Source: Silene conica (taxonomy: Eukaryota > Streptophyta > Magnoliopsida > Caryophyllales > Caryophyllaceae). Taken from it: a stretch of DNA of 64,000 nt. The notes beneath the pieces are model-generated. The model saw only the letters and a program-made list of their open reading frames with translations. It was not told the DNA's origin and did no database searches. The stretch is taken from NCBI GenBank assembly GCA_029255685.2, contig CM055314.2, positions 2,188,399-2,252,398 on the forward strand, given 5' to 3'. Below are positions 19,395 through 31,572 of this stretch, piece after piece (the first letter of the stretch is position 1; each line of letters begins with the position of its first letter). Position numbers and translations under genes: made by a program.

Positions 19395-22300
19395 TCATCT
19401 GAGCATTTGTTGAAGCTGAATCACTTGTTGTTGTTGGTCTGGCGGCAGTGAACTCAATTGTTCAGGAGTCAGGCTCAACACTTGCTGCAACAGGGCTGAC
19501 TCCACATCAGGCGCAAGCTGCAACTGCACATTATTAATAAGTACTGTCAAAACAGAGATTCCCACATCTGATAATACGCGCCCGTTTTATTGCAATCAAG
19601 AACTTTAAAACGCTTTATTGAAGATTCGGGTTTATTCCACTTCGCAGGTTTGCTTTTTCACGTTTGCCAACGCACGTTTTACATGTTAAATATCTTTAGC
19701 TACGTAGTTGCAAAAATTATAAAAGTTAGATATTTTCAGTGTACTCGTAAAGACGAATCAAACAAGACTCCACATGAATATGTTTTTTCTTACGTATTAG
19801 GAGAAAATTGAGATTAAATGTTCACTTATAAATAGTGTACAAAATAGAAACCTGCGAAGTGGAATCAAACGGAGGGAGTATACTTTAGGGGGTGTTTGGT
19901 TCAATCATAAAATGTATAAGGTATGGGTTTGGAATGAGTCAAACCCATACCATGTGAAAAATAAATATTAAAACATATTGAAAACGAATCATTTTATATA
20001 ATTATTTGATAAAATCTTTATTTTCATGATTTTATACGTTAAAATTATTTTTTAAAGTACTGAATTTTACATATTTCAACTCTAATTTAGTTTCAAACCA
20101 TACCACTTAAAATTGAAACAAACATAAGCTATCAAGTATGGAGTTCCAACCCCATACCACCCAGGTATGATTCCTGATTCCAAACCCAAACCCATGCGCG
20201 AAACAAACGCCCCCTTAAAGGTATGACCAAAATAACATTCATTCGAATTTTTAATATTTTCATTTTTGAAAAGTTGTACAATAAGTATCAGTCAAAGTCG
20301 AAATTGTACCTGTGAGGATTGCTTCTCGGTATTCTGTACTTCCACATTTGAACTTTTGCCCATTGCAATTGAGCTATTCCCAACAGTATTTGACGGTCCA
20401 GGAGCAGTGGATACAGCCAATCCAGCAGATGAAAAAGGAGCAACTCTTCCAGAATCCAATTTCATAAGCTTTGAAGGACGCGCATTCGGATCTTGAGAAT
20501 CATCTCTATTAGATAATGGAGGCAAATTGGGCAAGGTGTTTGTTTTGTTAACAAAGGCCGGATTACTCACATTTTGAAGACGCGTGGAATCGACCGTGCT
20601 CGTTTCTGTCATATTAAGGCGTATTGTAGAGGCAACCTGAATAACAAAAATATCAACAACACATTATTGTAGAAGCAACCTGAGCAATGACAGTACTATC
20701 CATTATATAACACCATAATTAAAACGTATATAAAATTCAAGCAGTATTAATCAATACACATGGACATCAGCGACATTCAGACACTGATATTTCACGACTG
20801 ATACCAAATTTTAGTGCCAAGCTCAAACTCATATTCACCTGCAATTTTGTTACAAAACCTATCCATAATACCATATTCTTCATTCTAACAGCTCTTCTAT
20901 CAAATTTGGTGAGCTACACAGCCTACACTCATCAAGTTGTGTACCATTATTCAGTTTAACAGGATAACTGAAACTATAAGAAAGCAATTCTAACCTGATA
21001 TCCAAGATCTGATGACAAAGGACGACTTTGAATAGACGGCTGAGAGTTTACATTTTGGACGCCAAGCATAGCAGCATGTCCTGCATGTTTCTGCTGTGGC
21101 GCTTGCACCGGCCTGAACGAAGTAGGTGCGGGTGGCAATTGTAAACCACCTAGGCGTTGAGGGCGTGCACTCAGAAGAGATGAAGGACCAGATTGGGAGG
21201 GCACAACACTTTGTGACGGTACTGCTGGATGGCTTGCATTTGGATGTTGAGCTCGTGGCTGTGGAGGAAGTGGCATGGGTGCTGAGAACTGATTAGGCGC
21301 CAAAGAACCCTGAGATATTGAGGATAAGGGAGTGAAAGAGGGCTGCCCAGGAACATTATGAATAGCAGGAAGTTGACTTTGCACGGGAAGCTGTGATGAA
21401 GGCTGGTTTATTAGATTAGGGCCCTGTTGCCTTATATTTGGCATCTGCAACTAAAGGTTCAAGAAAGAATAGTGTTACTCTAATACCATCATAAGTAGGA
21501 CTATTAAAAAGAAGCCACTACAACTTAAGCAACTGACCATCTGGGGCGTCACCATTCCCAGCATTATCTGTGCCTGTAGTCAGAAATGGTCAAAAGATTA
21601 ATCAAGACATTCTGCACAACAAGATCAGCTTCAGAAAAAGGCGTTTGGTAAGACGTATTCGTATGTACAATGATATTTTGTTTAAGATGTAAGTATTAGA
21701 GGAAAAAAAGTCCTCCCAACTAAATAGGCACTCGCGCTGCCTTACCCAATAAGGAAGCAAAGATAAATTACCTGACCCTAATGTAATCTATCGAAATGAT
21801 TAACAGTAAAACACCATAAAATATTCAAGCACTGCCAGAAAAGCACAATTTCATAGTAACCTGCCATCCTGGATTTTACGTAACCCCACAAGAACAAATA
21901 CTCAATGCATTCTTTTTATTTAGGGCCATTTAGGCCATCCAATTCTCTTGCCAAATATTCATCAATTTCAACAAAAAGTTGGGCAAATACCCGTCAACAA
22001 ACACATGAGCATCATCCTTACTACTCTTCCAATATCCAACACATAACACAAATGCACATGCCTAGAGCTACATACACCCACTGCTCAACAGGGGTCAATC
22101 CAAACATTCTAATAACTTCAGCTTCTAAAATAAGAAAGTCAACATCTCAAAACAACAAAAGAGCATTAATCTTGAAACGTTTCAGGATCTCTGACATGAA
22201 TTATTATCTTAAGCTGTCATCTGTCACTGACACGTAAAATAATGAGAAAAAAGAATAACGAAAAGAAAACAAATCAGGAAAACACACAAAAAGTCATCAA

Positions 22301-25300
22301 TAGACTATAAATAAGCAAAGAAAAGATCACCATGTAAACACGGATATAATTTTTAATAAATCATGCGTATTAATTTATAAATAAATATGCTAGGATCCTC
22401 TGCAAACTTCCCTTCACATGACAGCTATTTTTTTATGCATGAGAAACTAAAAAGACTGTGTTCGCCATTCCTTAGCAGAGATTTGTTAGGATGGGGCTAC
22501 ATTAATAAAAATGTGTATTTAAGTTATCTGGTGCCTCTGACGTCCATACAATCATCTTCCAGGATGGGAAGGAGTGGTACGATAACATGATGGTTAGATA
22601 TTCAAATTTTCATCCCCTCATTTTTGCTCCCAAGTACACCTAGGCTATTAGTTAATTCATCAATATTATACTTCCCTTTTTATATAGATTTGAACTGCTG
22701 CATTAAGCAAGCAATCCGTGTGTGGAACAGAACATCACGCAGCACCACAGCAATCTACAGTGTACTAACATTCTACCCAGAAACTTTAATTCTGAATAGC
22801 ACTCTGCAATACCCTTCACTAATCTAGTTCTACTATCCCACAAGAAGGTTAAAGATTAATAATGACCATAACCATAGTTCAGTTTTGATGGCAAAAGAAG
22901 ACATAATGATTACTTCAGCGCCTCCCAACCCCTTCCCGCCCCTTTTCTCTTCGTATAAATGAACGGTAATTATTAGTGATGACGATATATGCATGAGCAC
23001 GCACATAAAACCAGATGCTACAATCTTCCAGGAAATGGTCAAATCGAGGCCTCGAGGGACTAAAAGCAATTAACTGAGGAAGACGAAGTAGAATAGAACC
23101 TGGAAAAGAGCTTTTGGTAGCTGTGGGCTTGCAAGCAAAATTTGATGAGCAAAGTCTTTGTTTTGTGTAGCAAGCACCTGAAATAGATTGATACTAAATA
23201 AATTCCTTTCAAGTCATAAAGTATCTAGATTTTTATTGCCAACAGCTGCTTATTGATGATTACCTTCATTTCCTGTACAATTTGGGTTAATTGAGTCCTG
23301 GACATTTTGGCTAGATGATGGGTTAAAGGGTCATTGCCCACTGACACCTGATTCTGCAACCCACTTTGAATTATCTGACTGATTTGAGGGCCACCAAGGG
23401 CTCCTGCCATGACAGAGGCAGCTGTCATAGCTATTGGAAGGCCGATTGGTTGGTGAAGTGTTGCATCCACATTGACCGCTGGACCTCCGATCTGCTTTGG
23501 AACATCTGTTAGATAACAGTATGCCAGAATGTCAGCAACAGTGGAATGACTGTGTATTCATATACAGCAATGGTTGTTATTTTTGGGTTTGTTCCATGCC
23601 AGATCTCTTTCAACAACCCCTAATTTAAGAAGTGAATAAAACAATGTAAGAACTTAAGGCTGTTACTAAAGTGGACCCACAATCCCACATCCAACCATCT
23701 CTCTCCCGCGTTTTCTCTCTTTAAAAAACTGGTTTTTGGATGAGAACAGAGAACTAATTCTTATTTTGAGAAACCCATGCTCCCGTCCCAACAAAGTATT
23801 AACTTGATGTTTTGATCCCTATAGCCAAAAGCAATAAATAATAACAGCCATTTTGGAGTTGTGGTTGCTCTAAGAAATTAAGGTGAATCTTCAAACTTAA
23901 AGGTTGAGAATGATATTGAACTAACCCACATTTGTCACCAGTCCAGGCCCACCACGACCCTGCAACATAAGCGTTCAGGCATTTAAGTTCTTTGGATACA
24001 AAGGAGCCAGGTTTTCAGATAAGGAAAATAAGTTCAATGCTAAATATCACAGAAACACAAGCCTGAACCCAGTGAAGACAGGTTTCAAACAAAGAAGAGT
24101 AAGAGACAAAAAGAGTAACTGCCCATTACAAAATATCATCAAAGACATTACCAGTTATTATACAATACATTGAGGTACTATTGTACTTATCTAATAGATA
24201 AACAGGTATGGGAATACAATATGCAGGTTGTTGTTCAAACTATCAAAAGTAGCTTACAACTCACACTCAATAAACTGTGTCAACTCCTATTTCCAGGTAT
24301 TTTTTTTAAATGTTATTAGATTCTAATTTCTTTGCATATTTCTTCAACGTCTTTCACTTGAATAGTTGAATCTACCTCTATTATCATTTTTTAATTTTCA
24401 AGATTACTTTTTTTTTTATTTCTCTAATTTTTGTATACTCATTTCTTTATGTAATGGATTTTCTTATCTTTTTCTCACCTTTTTTTCTTTCAACTCTTTT
24501 TTTAGTGTTGCACTGATACCCGTCATTGACGATTTCAAATAATGAGTTATGTCAACGGCCTCAAATAGTCACCAAAACTTTTTTTTTAAAACAAAAAGAT
24601 TATGCACTACTTTACGTAGTATTTTTCATTAGTCATCAAACTTATACTTCCTTAGTTGACTTGATTTTACATGTGTGAAGCCATAAGGGTTCATACCTCT
24701 ATCCCATAGAAGTTGGGCAATATACTCTGCAGTATAACTTCCATGCAAGCCAACACCGATCAACATTTTCAGGGTGAGAGATGCATGGAACGAGCTCCCA
24801 ACATTATGACTTGGTAGAGGGAGCATTGAATTCAGGAACCCACTTGCCTTTAATTTAGACAACCTTATTAAAAAAAATGTTGCTTCAATAAAGAAAATTA
24901 AAAAAATACGTGGCACATCTACTTTTCTACTAACAGCAAAAAGTAAAGATATCAGTGACACCAGACAGAAGTTTCTGCAGGAAACAGTTCTCCAAACAGC
25001 CACAAAAGGATGAATGTATGTACGAAATGCAATACATTTGTGTATATCCATAACATTAACCTGTTCACGATTTCTATCAGAGCCTTTGTCATTCTCTGCA
25101 AAATCTACTCGTAACTGACGACCATTGATTTCATAACCCTGAAGATTGCGACGGGCACTGAGTGCTGTTTCTTCATCCTTATATTCACAAAATCCATAAC
25201 CTTTTGGTTTACCAGTTTCACGATCTATAACCAATCTGAAAACAAGAAGAAAATAAATAAGAAAAGCAACTCACAGTTAGCTCTTGCTCGCTGACACCTA

Positions 25301-27716
25301 CAAGATGCTAGATGTGCCTCATTAAAAATGTTAGAGCTGAGATTAGACTAAAGTTCCCTCCAACCCCTTGATGGAGCTAACAGGAAGCCTACTCCTGGAG
25401 AAATTAGAAGGCTATTCCTGGAGAAATTAGAAATCAGTCCTTGAACGTTCATCAACTATAATCGTTATGTATTCCTCATTTAATTATTATTGCATTGATC
25501 TCCGATAAAAACTACCTAACATAAGTTTTTGTGGACATTAATAAACTTGGTTGGGTAAACTGCCTTCTTTGTTCAACTGTGATATATGAATTGTTACAGA
25601 GATACTGCCAGGATTTCGGCCTGCCTTTCAAAACAGAAGCAGTAAATAAACAAGTTCCATGTTCCATCAAGACATTCACATAAGTAAGGATTCAAGTTTC
25701 TATAAATGCCAACGAACACGACGATATATTTACTCTTTTACTTTTGAAAGGCACATTGAAGAACTAGGGAAGGGTGTTGAAGAACTAACCGCTCAAATGG
25801 ACATCTGTAGGAGTAGAATACAACTAATACCTACTTTCCGACGACAAAAGATAATTGTTCTCATCATATCAAGCATCATATCTAGATAAGCTCAGCTCGA
25901 TGGCCAAAAAATACTAAAAAGGTTCAACAGCCTCTTTAACCCTACAGACTGTACAAATGACAAAGAATGACCAATAAAAACAAAAATTGTGCTAACGAGC
26001 CAATCATAGACAAAGCACCTTTACTCACAAGAATCGTTTCCATCCCTTACTGATTCGTCGACCCCGATTATCCTATCCCCCACCTTATCACACCTCAACC
26101 CCTCCTATACGAAAATACATCTCACTTTTCATGAAAACATTAATTCCAATGATCCAATATAAACTACACCCGAGAATCGTCCAGTTGACAAGAAGATAAT
26201 TAGGTCTCTCTAACTTCATTGCCAAAGGCGTCTCCTACCATCTTAATTTTTACACACATTCATTACCATCTAAGCACCAATATGCCTCTATCTTACCACC
26301 TCCCTAAAACCTTGCCACTACTAAAACGAGCATGAGTACCAGCTAAATCCCTTAGCTTTTTCCTAACCTCCTCCATACCCGTTAGCTTACTGAAGTTCCA
26401 ATTACCTCTCCCCTCTTACAATCCAATTCACTATGCCATATATGCAAGGTTCGACAAATTGAACCGTAATCTAGGAGCATCAAATCATACAAGTGAACTA
26501 GCATACAATCGAAGAGCATCATCTACCAATTGTTTACAACTGTATAATGCAGCATCTTTGATGAACATAAGCCGGGAACTGTAACTGTATGTAATTAGGA
26601 TACTAATTACTGTTACTCCAACAACAACAACATCACCCAGTGCCTAATTGACTTGTGCAAAGTACGAAACCTTACCCTTGTGTCAGCAACACAAAGAGGC
26701 TGTTTCCGAATGACCGGAGATGAAAACGGGCATTACTCGATACGAGCTAAATTAAATTGCGGGCAGAAAAGAATGGTTTCCATCCCTTACTGATTCTTCG
26801 ACCCCAATTATCCTATCCCCCACCTTATCACTCCTCAACCCCTCCTATACCAAAAAACATCTCACTTTTCATGAAAACAATAATTCCAATGATCCAATAT
26901 AAACTACACCCGAGAATCCTCCAGTTCACAAGAAGATAATTAGGTCTCTCTAACTTCATTGCCAAAGGCGTCTCCTACCATCTTAATTTTTACACGCATT
27001 CATTACCATCTAAGCACCTACATGCCTCTATCTTACCACCTCCCTAAAACCTTGCCACTACTAAAACGAGCATGAGTACCAGCTAAATCCCTTAGCTTTT
27101 TCTTAACCTCCTCCATACCCGTTAGCTTACTGAAGTTCCAATTACCTTCTCATCTTACAATCCAATTCACTATGCCATACATGCAAGGTTCGACAAATTG
27201 AACAGTAATCTAGGAGCATAAAATCATACAAGTCAACTAGCATACAATCGAAGAGCATCATCTACCAATTGTTTACAACTGTATAATGCAGTATCTTTGA
27301 TTAGCATAAGCCGGAAAACTGTAACTGTATGTAATTAGGGTACTAATTACTGTTACTCCAACAACAACAACATCACCCAGTGCCTAATTGACTTGTGCAA
27401 AGTACGAAACCTAACCCTTGCGTAGCAACACAAAGAGGCTGTTTCCGAATGACCGGAGATCAAAATGGGGATTACTCGATACGAGCTAAATTAAATTGCG
27501 GGCAGAAAAGGGAAAACAAACCTAAAGGAAACAACAGGTCCAACCTCCTCACAGATTTGAACAAGCTGTTCTTCAGTAGCATCATATGGTATATTCCCAA
27601 CTGTATCAATCAATCAATCAATCAATTAATCAATTAAATATAGAATAAAAAGATGATTAAGATGGAAAAATAAGGGAATTACCGAAGACACAACGATGCT
27701 GCTGAGTTGATGCCAT
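19395..27716 (-). CDS. CSTF64: cleavage stimulation factor 64-kDa subunit (CstF64/CSTF2), 527 aa
   Basis: CstF64 binds the U/GU-rich element downstream of poly(A) sites and acts in the nuclear CstF complex with CstF77 and CstF50 for pre-mRNA 3'-end cleavage. The minus-strand exons, all with GT-AG borders and consistent phase, are 27683-27716 (ATG 27714-27716), 27522-27600, 25061-25235, 23926-23959, 23264-23505, 23100-23177, 21538-21573, 20995-21444, 20310-20636 and 19395-19523 (TGA). They total 1584 nt. Residues 1-96 are the RRM, with RNP2 VFVGNI and RNP1 KGYGFCEY. The hinge (about 125-225) binds CstF77 and includes LAKMSRTQL and [12 protein letters not shown] Pro/Gln/Ser-rich region follows. 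The last exon encodes the C-terminal three-helix domain, ending in LQQMLR. Length and architecture are normal for plants. Introns hold several MITEs and a 740-bp duplication. Confidence 0.95.
19625..19880. mobile_element. Stowaway-like MITE remnant in CSTF64 intron 9
   Basis: TTCCACTTCGCAGGTTT at about 19636 pairs with AAACCTGCGAAGTGGAA at about 19849, and the right end is CGGAGGGAGTA. The left CTCCCTCCG end is not preserved. Confidence 0.6.
19888..20214. mobile_element. PIF/Harbinger (Tourist-like) MITE, 327 bp, CSTF64 intron 9
   Basis: Inverted ends GGGGGTGTTTGGTTC and GAAACAAACGCCCCC are flanked by the 3-bp repeat TTA (19885-19887 and 20215-20217), the PIF/Harbinger duplication. Internal inverted blocks with GGTATGGGTTTGGAATGAG also pair. 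Confidence 0.88.
21574..23099 (-). other. CSTF64 intron 6, no other gene
   Basis: A long AT-rich intron separating exons 6 and 7. Several short open frames on both strands have no recognisable domain. No MITE ends are clear. Confidence 0.5.
23960..25060 (-). other. CSTF64 intron 3, no other gene
   Basis: The minus-strand open frame that continues from exon 3 into this intron (to 24629) is read-through beyond a clear CAG|GTTAAT donor and has no domain similarity. Confidence 0.6.
26031..27509. repeat. 740-bp tandem duplication in CSTF64 intron 2
   Basis: 26031-26770 and 26771-27509 are two head-to-tail copies with roughly 95% or better identity by eye. Examples are GTTTCCATCCCTTACTGATT at 26036 and 26776, and AGGCTGTTTCCGAATGACCG near 26697 and 27435. 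The second copy ends only about 13 bases from the exon 2 donor. No coding function is seen. Confidence 0.92.
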
Positions 27717-28082
27717 TGAACAATAATAATCAATAAATGTGCAATTAAGGTGTTACAACTTAGAATGGTTGAATAACAGTATCAATCAATTTAGTATTAA
27801 AGTTGTTAATTGTTTGTACAAGAAGAAATGTGTGTTCTTGAAGGTTTTGATAATGGAGGTTCAGACAAGGAGAGAATTAAAGAGGGAAGGATGGTGAAAT
27901 TACCATCGGCTTCAAAGTTGGAACCCGAGTTCGGTGTTCCCTTTTATTTTGCTTCTTTTAGATCGGATTTTTTTGTGTCTTTATGGAAATCAACTAGTGT
28001 TATTTAAGACCAACTATATCCGTCTCATTAATAAAATATGGAATTATTTTTTCGCATACGGATTTTACTCCTTCACATATAA
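27717..28082. promoter_or_regulatory. CSTF64: 5' flank and promoter region of CSTF64
   Basis: This is the sequence upstream of the CSTF64 start on the minus strand. It is AT-rich with no TATA box in a convincing position, as is common for housekeeping genes. An open frame at 27810-28007 has no similarity to anything recognised. Confidence 0.4.
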
Positions 28083-28465
28083 CTAATTTTACTCTCGCAC
28101 AAAAAAATACTCTCGTGCAAAAAAAATGCACGGGTCGGTTTTACAACTATGATATACGAGCTTATAACATAATTTTCATTTTATCGACGATTAAATTAAA
28201 AAGATATATGAGCTAAAATTAAATTAGATAAGTGCACCGACTTTAAATTAAATTAAAATGTAATAATAATAATGAATTAAATACATTTAGTTGTTTAGTT
28301 TTTATTAAATTTAGACCTACCTAATTAATGGGAGAGGAGGTAATTAAATCAATAAGGAGAAAGGTGGAAGTCCCTACCACAAAAGAAAAAGAAAATTAAT
28401 TTTTTTCATTTTAATAAATTAAAAACCAATCAAAACACTTGAAATTCTATTCCTTTTATAGTATA
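28083..28465 (-). mobile_element. older Helitron fragment
   Basis: The right (5') end reads, on the minus strand, TATACTATAAAAGGAATAGA, the same as the next element. The left (3') end has a degraded CTAG (CTAA at 28083) and hairpin arms TCGTGCA and TGCACGGG. It abuts the Helitron at 28466-29900, which inserted at its end. Confidence 0.5.
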
Positions 28466-29900
28466 CTAGTTTTACCCCGTGCAAAAAATGCACGGGTTTA
28501 ATTTTATTAACTTAAAAAAATCAATAAAGATGGTGAATAAATAAAAGTATTATTTTAATAATATTGTTATACTAATATAGATGTAAAAAAAATTATACGT
28601 TTAACTTAGACGTAATTAAAAACATCGCATTAGCTCGATATTATAAAAATACAAAAATTCTTGTTTAATACATATATATATATATGTAGAGCTAAGGGTT
28701 GAAATTAACTTGTTTTAAACTTAAAACGGATAATAGCCAATAAACATACGTATTTTCAGATCTATACGTATGTTTATTGGCTATTATCCGTTTTAAGTTT
28801 TAAACTATCTTAATTAACCCAAATTATTCCTGCCCGACCCTTTAACTGCCAAAATAAAATCCGACCATATAATATAAACTTCGTTTTTCTAACCATCCAA
28901 AAAAATCCTCTGACCATCAGACTATATATGAGATTGATTTTTTCCACGTGCAAAATAATTATTCAGAATTTTATTTTCGATAATTAATTTTAATTTATCT
29001 TTTTTTGTTCATATAATCTGGATATTATAATCCAGATCTCTGTACTAAATTTGATGTAAAATTATATGAATTTATTTGTGTATATTTTACCAGATGCACG
29101 TCTCTTATTAGTATGCATTGGGTCCAATCGATAATTACCAGCTATTAAACTTTATATAGTGAGTATAACAAAGTGAAAGATTTTACGTTCGTTCATTTGA
29201 TAAAACCTATATCCGCCTCACCTCACTTCAACTCACTCACGGCTCTGCCTTTTTTCATTTGATTGTTAATTAATGCTTAACGAAAGAGAAAGAATCAAAT
29301 GAAAAATTAATTTATCCCCGTCAGATATATAATACACATTGTTATTTTGAATATTTATTGTAACAATTTCTATCTTTTTTTCATTACTTTTATATTATGT
29401 ATGTATTTTTTTCATTTTTGGGCTCGTTTAAGTTGATATAAAGTATGTGTTCAAATATACAACCTTTAAAAAAATTTGCTGGCCGTTTTTCAACTCTATT
29501 TTCATAAAAAAAAAAAAATTATTTTTGTTGTTTATCTTTGTTGTTGAGATAAATATGTGATTAAAAAATTGGTTATTATACCGTGAATAATACTCGCTAC
29601 TCGATGAACAATAGTAACATTATCTCAATGCATTCTCTCGGCTATTTATTTGTTCGCTTTTTAAAAATAAAAGTAATTAAATTGAATGATTTTTAAAAGT
29701 TGATTAATTTTATAATTTTACAATTGATTGAATTAAGAAGTAAAAAATCATTGGGTTAATAGAAGAATAGAAGGAAGAGAGAGAATAATTAATTAGTTTA
29801 TGATCATGGGGGACCCTACCTTAGCTTTAATCAAATTTTTACCTAAAATTCAATAGCCAATGAGAATGCTTAGATTTCTATTCCTTTTATAGTATAGAGA
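28466..29900 (-). mobile_element. Helitron (1435 bp), non-autonomous
   Basis: On the minus strand it starts TCTCTATACTATAAAAGG and ends with the hairpin CCCGTGCATTTTTTGCACGGGG's arms, about 6 bases, then CTAG. The insertion is between A (28465) and T (29901), without duplication. It has no coding capacity and no captured gene recognised. It contains a long palindrome at 28696-28815. Confidence 0.82.
28696..28815. repeat. long near-perfect palindrome inside Helitron
   Basis: TTAAAACGGATAATAGCCAA running on through TAAACATACGTA (from about 28718) is followed, after a spacer of about 14 bases, by its exact complement (about 28765-28797). Weaker pairing extends outward to GGGTTGAAATTAA and TTAATTAACCC. 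The perfect arms are over 30 bp. Confidence 0.85.
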
Positions 29901-30589
29901 TAGATTTTTCATTAGTTTTTTGTATAATACACTTTTCGTAAACCTTGTTAAGTTTTTCCTTAAAATCAAAAAACTTGAATAATTAGGGTTCGTTAATTAT
30001 TAATTATTGAAATTAATTGTTATTCTATAATTGTGTATCCCGAGTTAAATTAGGTCTTCTTCCTTTTTCATCTTCAATTAATTCATAACAAGGACAATGC
30101 TCAAGCAGTCGGTAGGTATGGTGGTTGATGATGGTTGGAGAAGAGGGAGGGGGCAGTGTCCATCTTGTTCAATTGAATCTTCTATCACATTCTTCATGTT
30201 CTCGTCTTATCGTTCTCGAAGGAGACACCTTTACCGGTTGTGCACACCTGTGGTACATGTCTCGTATTTCTTAAGATTGTTTTTGTGAACATGGCAAAAA
30301 GAAGGATGACTTTTAAGATTCAGCAAAGCAAGGAAATAGAAGTGTATTGATGTCAACTCATTATAATATTTGGTTATAAGTTAAAATAAAGAAAGAGTTG
30401 CCCCCTGGGATTAATGGAGGTAAAGGTGAAGGTAAAGGGAGAAAAAAAAATGTGGTGAAGAAATGAAGAAAATGACAAGGGTAATATAATAAAAGCCGTA
30501 TGTGAAAATACACGACCCATAAAATATGATACAAAATTCTAAATATTGGCGAGTAGAGAGAAATGAGTTGGCAGTTGCATTTATTGCAA
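29901..30589. other. intergenic, no gene supported
   Basis: A 63-codon open frame at 30097-30288 has no recognisable domain. The remainder is AT-rich. Confidence 0.4.
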
Positions 30590-30780
30590 CTAGTGTGTAA
30601 CCCGTGCATTTGCACGGGTATAATTAATATTTAAGTATAACAAAAAAAAAAGTAGAAATAATATGAAAACTATCACAATATTTCGTAGAGATGGCTAAAT
30701 ATAACAACAATTCATTATTTTCAAAAATCCATATTAATATTTAAGTATAACAATTCATTATTATTCACTATTACTATAGA
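30590..30780 (-). mobile_element. short Helitron candidate
   Basis: On the minus strand the 3' end is the hairpin ACCCGTGCAAATGCACGGGT, then TACACACTAG at A|CTAG (30589/30590). The 5' end could be TCTATAGTAATAGTG at 30780, next to T 30781. The 3' terminus is convincing; the 5' end is inferred. Confidence 0.55.
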
Positions 30781-30819
30781 TAACTTGATAAGAGCCGACC
30801 CGTAATTTATTAGGTAGCA

Positions 30820-31293
30820 CCAAAACGGACACAGATACAGATACAGACACGACACGGACACGTGACACGGCATATCTTGAAATTTAGGACACATGACACG
30901 TTATTTAAATTTAATAAAATATAAGTACATTTTATAGTTATAAAATTTTGATTTTATTATTGTAAAATTATTTCATATTAATTTTAAATAAGTAAAGGTG
31001 AAACTTGCCCTGGATAATAACTTATTTTCATTTATCATCTGAACCAATATTCTAATTAATCTCTTTCGATAGCGCATTTCTTTCATTCACCTCAAATGAT
31101 GACCAAATACCGTGGACACGCGGTGGACACAGCTCAAATACCATGGACACGCGTCGAACACGTGCCCAAATAAATGTAGAAAGTTAGACACAACTGTACA
31201 GGTGTCCGACACGTTTCGACGTGTGTCCGTGGAGTGTCGATATCGGACACGGTACGACTAAATACGAGAAGTGTCCGTGCTACCTAGCCGTAA
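30820..31293. mobile_element. hAT-like MITE candidate
   Basis: Outer inverted ends TAGGTAGCAC and GTGCTACCTA with inner GGACAC/GTGTCC blocks. The interior is rich in ACACGGACACG-like motifs. The target duplication is not clear (CCGTAA occurs near both ends but is offset). Confidence 0.55.
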
Positions 31294-31572
31294 AAAACCT
31301 ACACTCGAAATGATATCCAACCCGACCTGACCCGACCTAAACTATTGCAAATCCAAAATTTAACCGACCCGGTTGAACCGTTTGAGGGTCTGTTAAGTTG
31401 TTTCGTTCCCCCAACAAATAAAAGCAAAAAACGCAGAGGAAGAGATTAAAGAGAAGTAGGTGAAGACATTGGAGAGGACGAGAGGTTAGAGGAGAAGCAA
31501 GAGAAGCAGCAGCAGCAGCAAGGCGGCAATCGAGCAGAGAAGCAGCAAAAACAGTAAGGTATACTCTTAACA

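Noticed and set aside
24629..25234. 201-aa minus-strand ORF with an RRM start
   Set aside because: Only 25061-25235 is coding (CSTF64 exon 3). The remainder is read-through past a GT donor into intron 3.
28696..28815. MicroRNA precursor
   Set aside because: Near-perfect symmetric arms inside a transposon look like a foldback repeat. Without small-RNA data no miRNA can be claimed.
30097..30288. 63-aa ORF upstream of PUS3
   Set aside because: Short, Arg-rich, no domain, no promoter or splice support.
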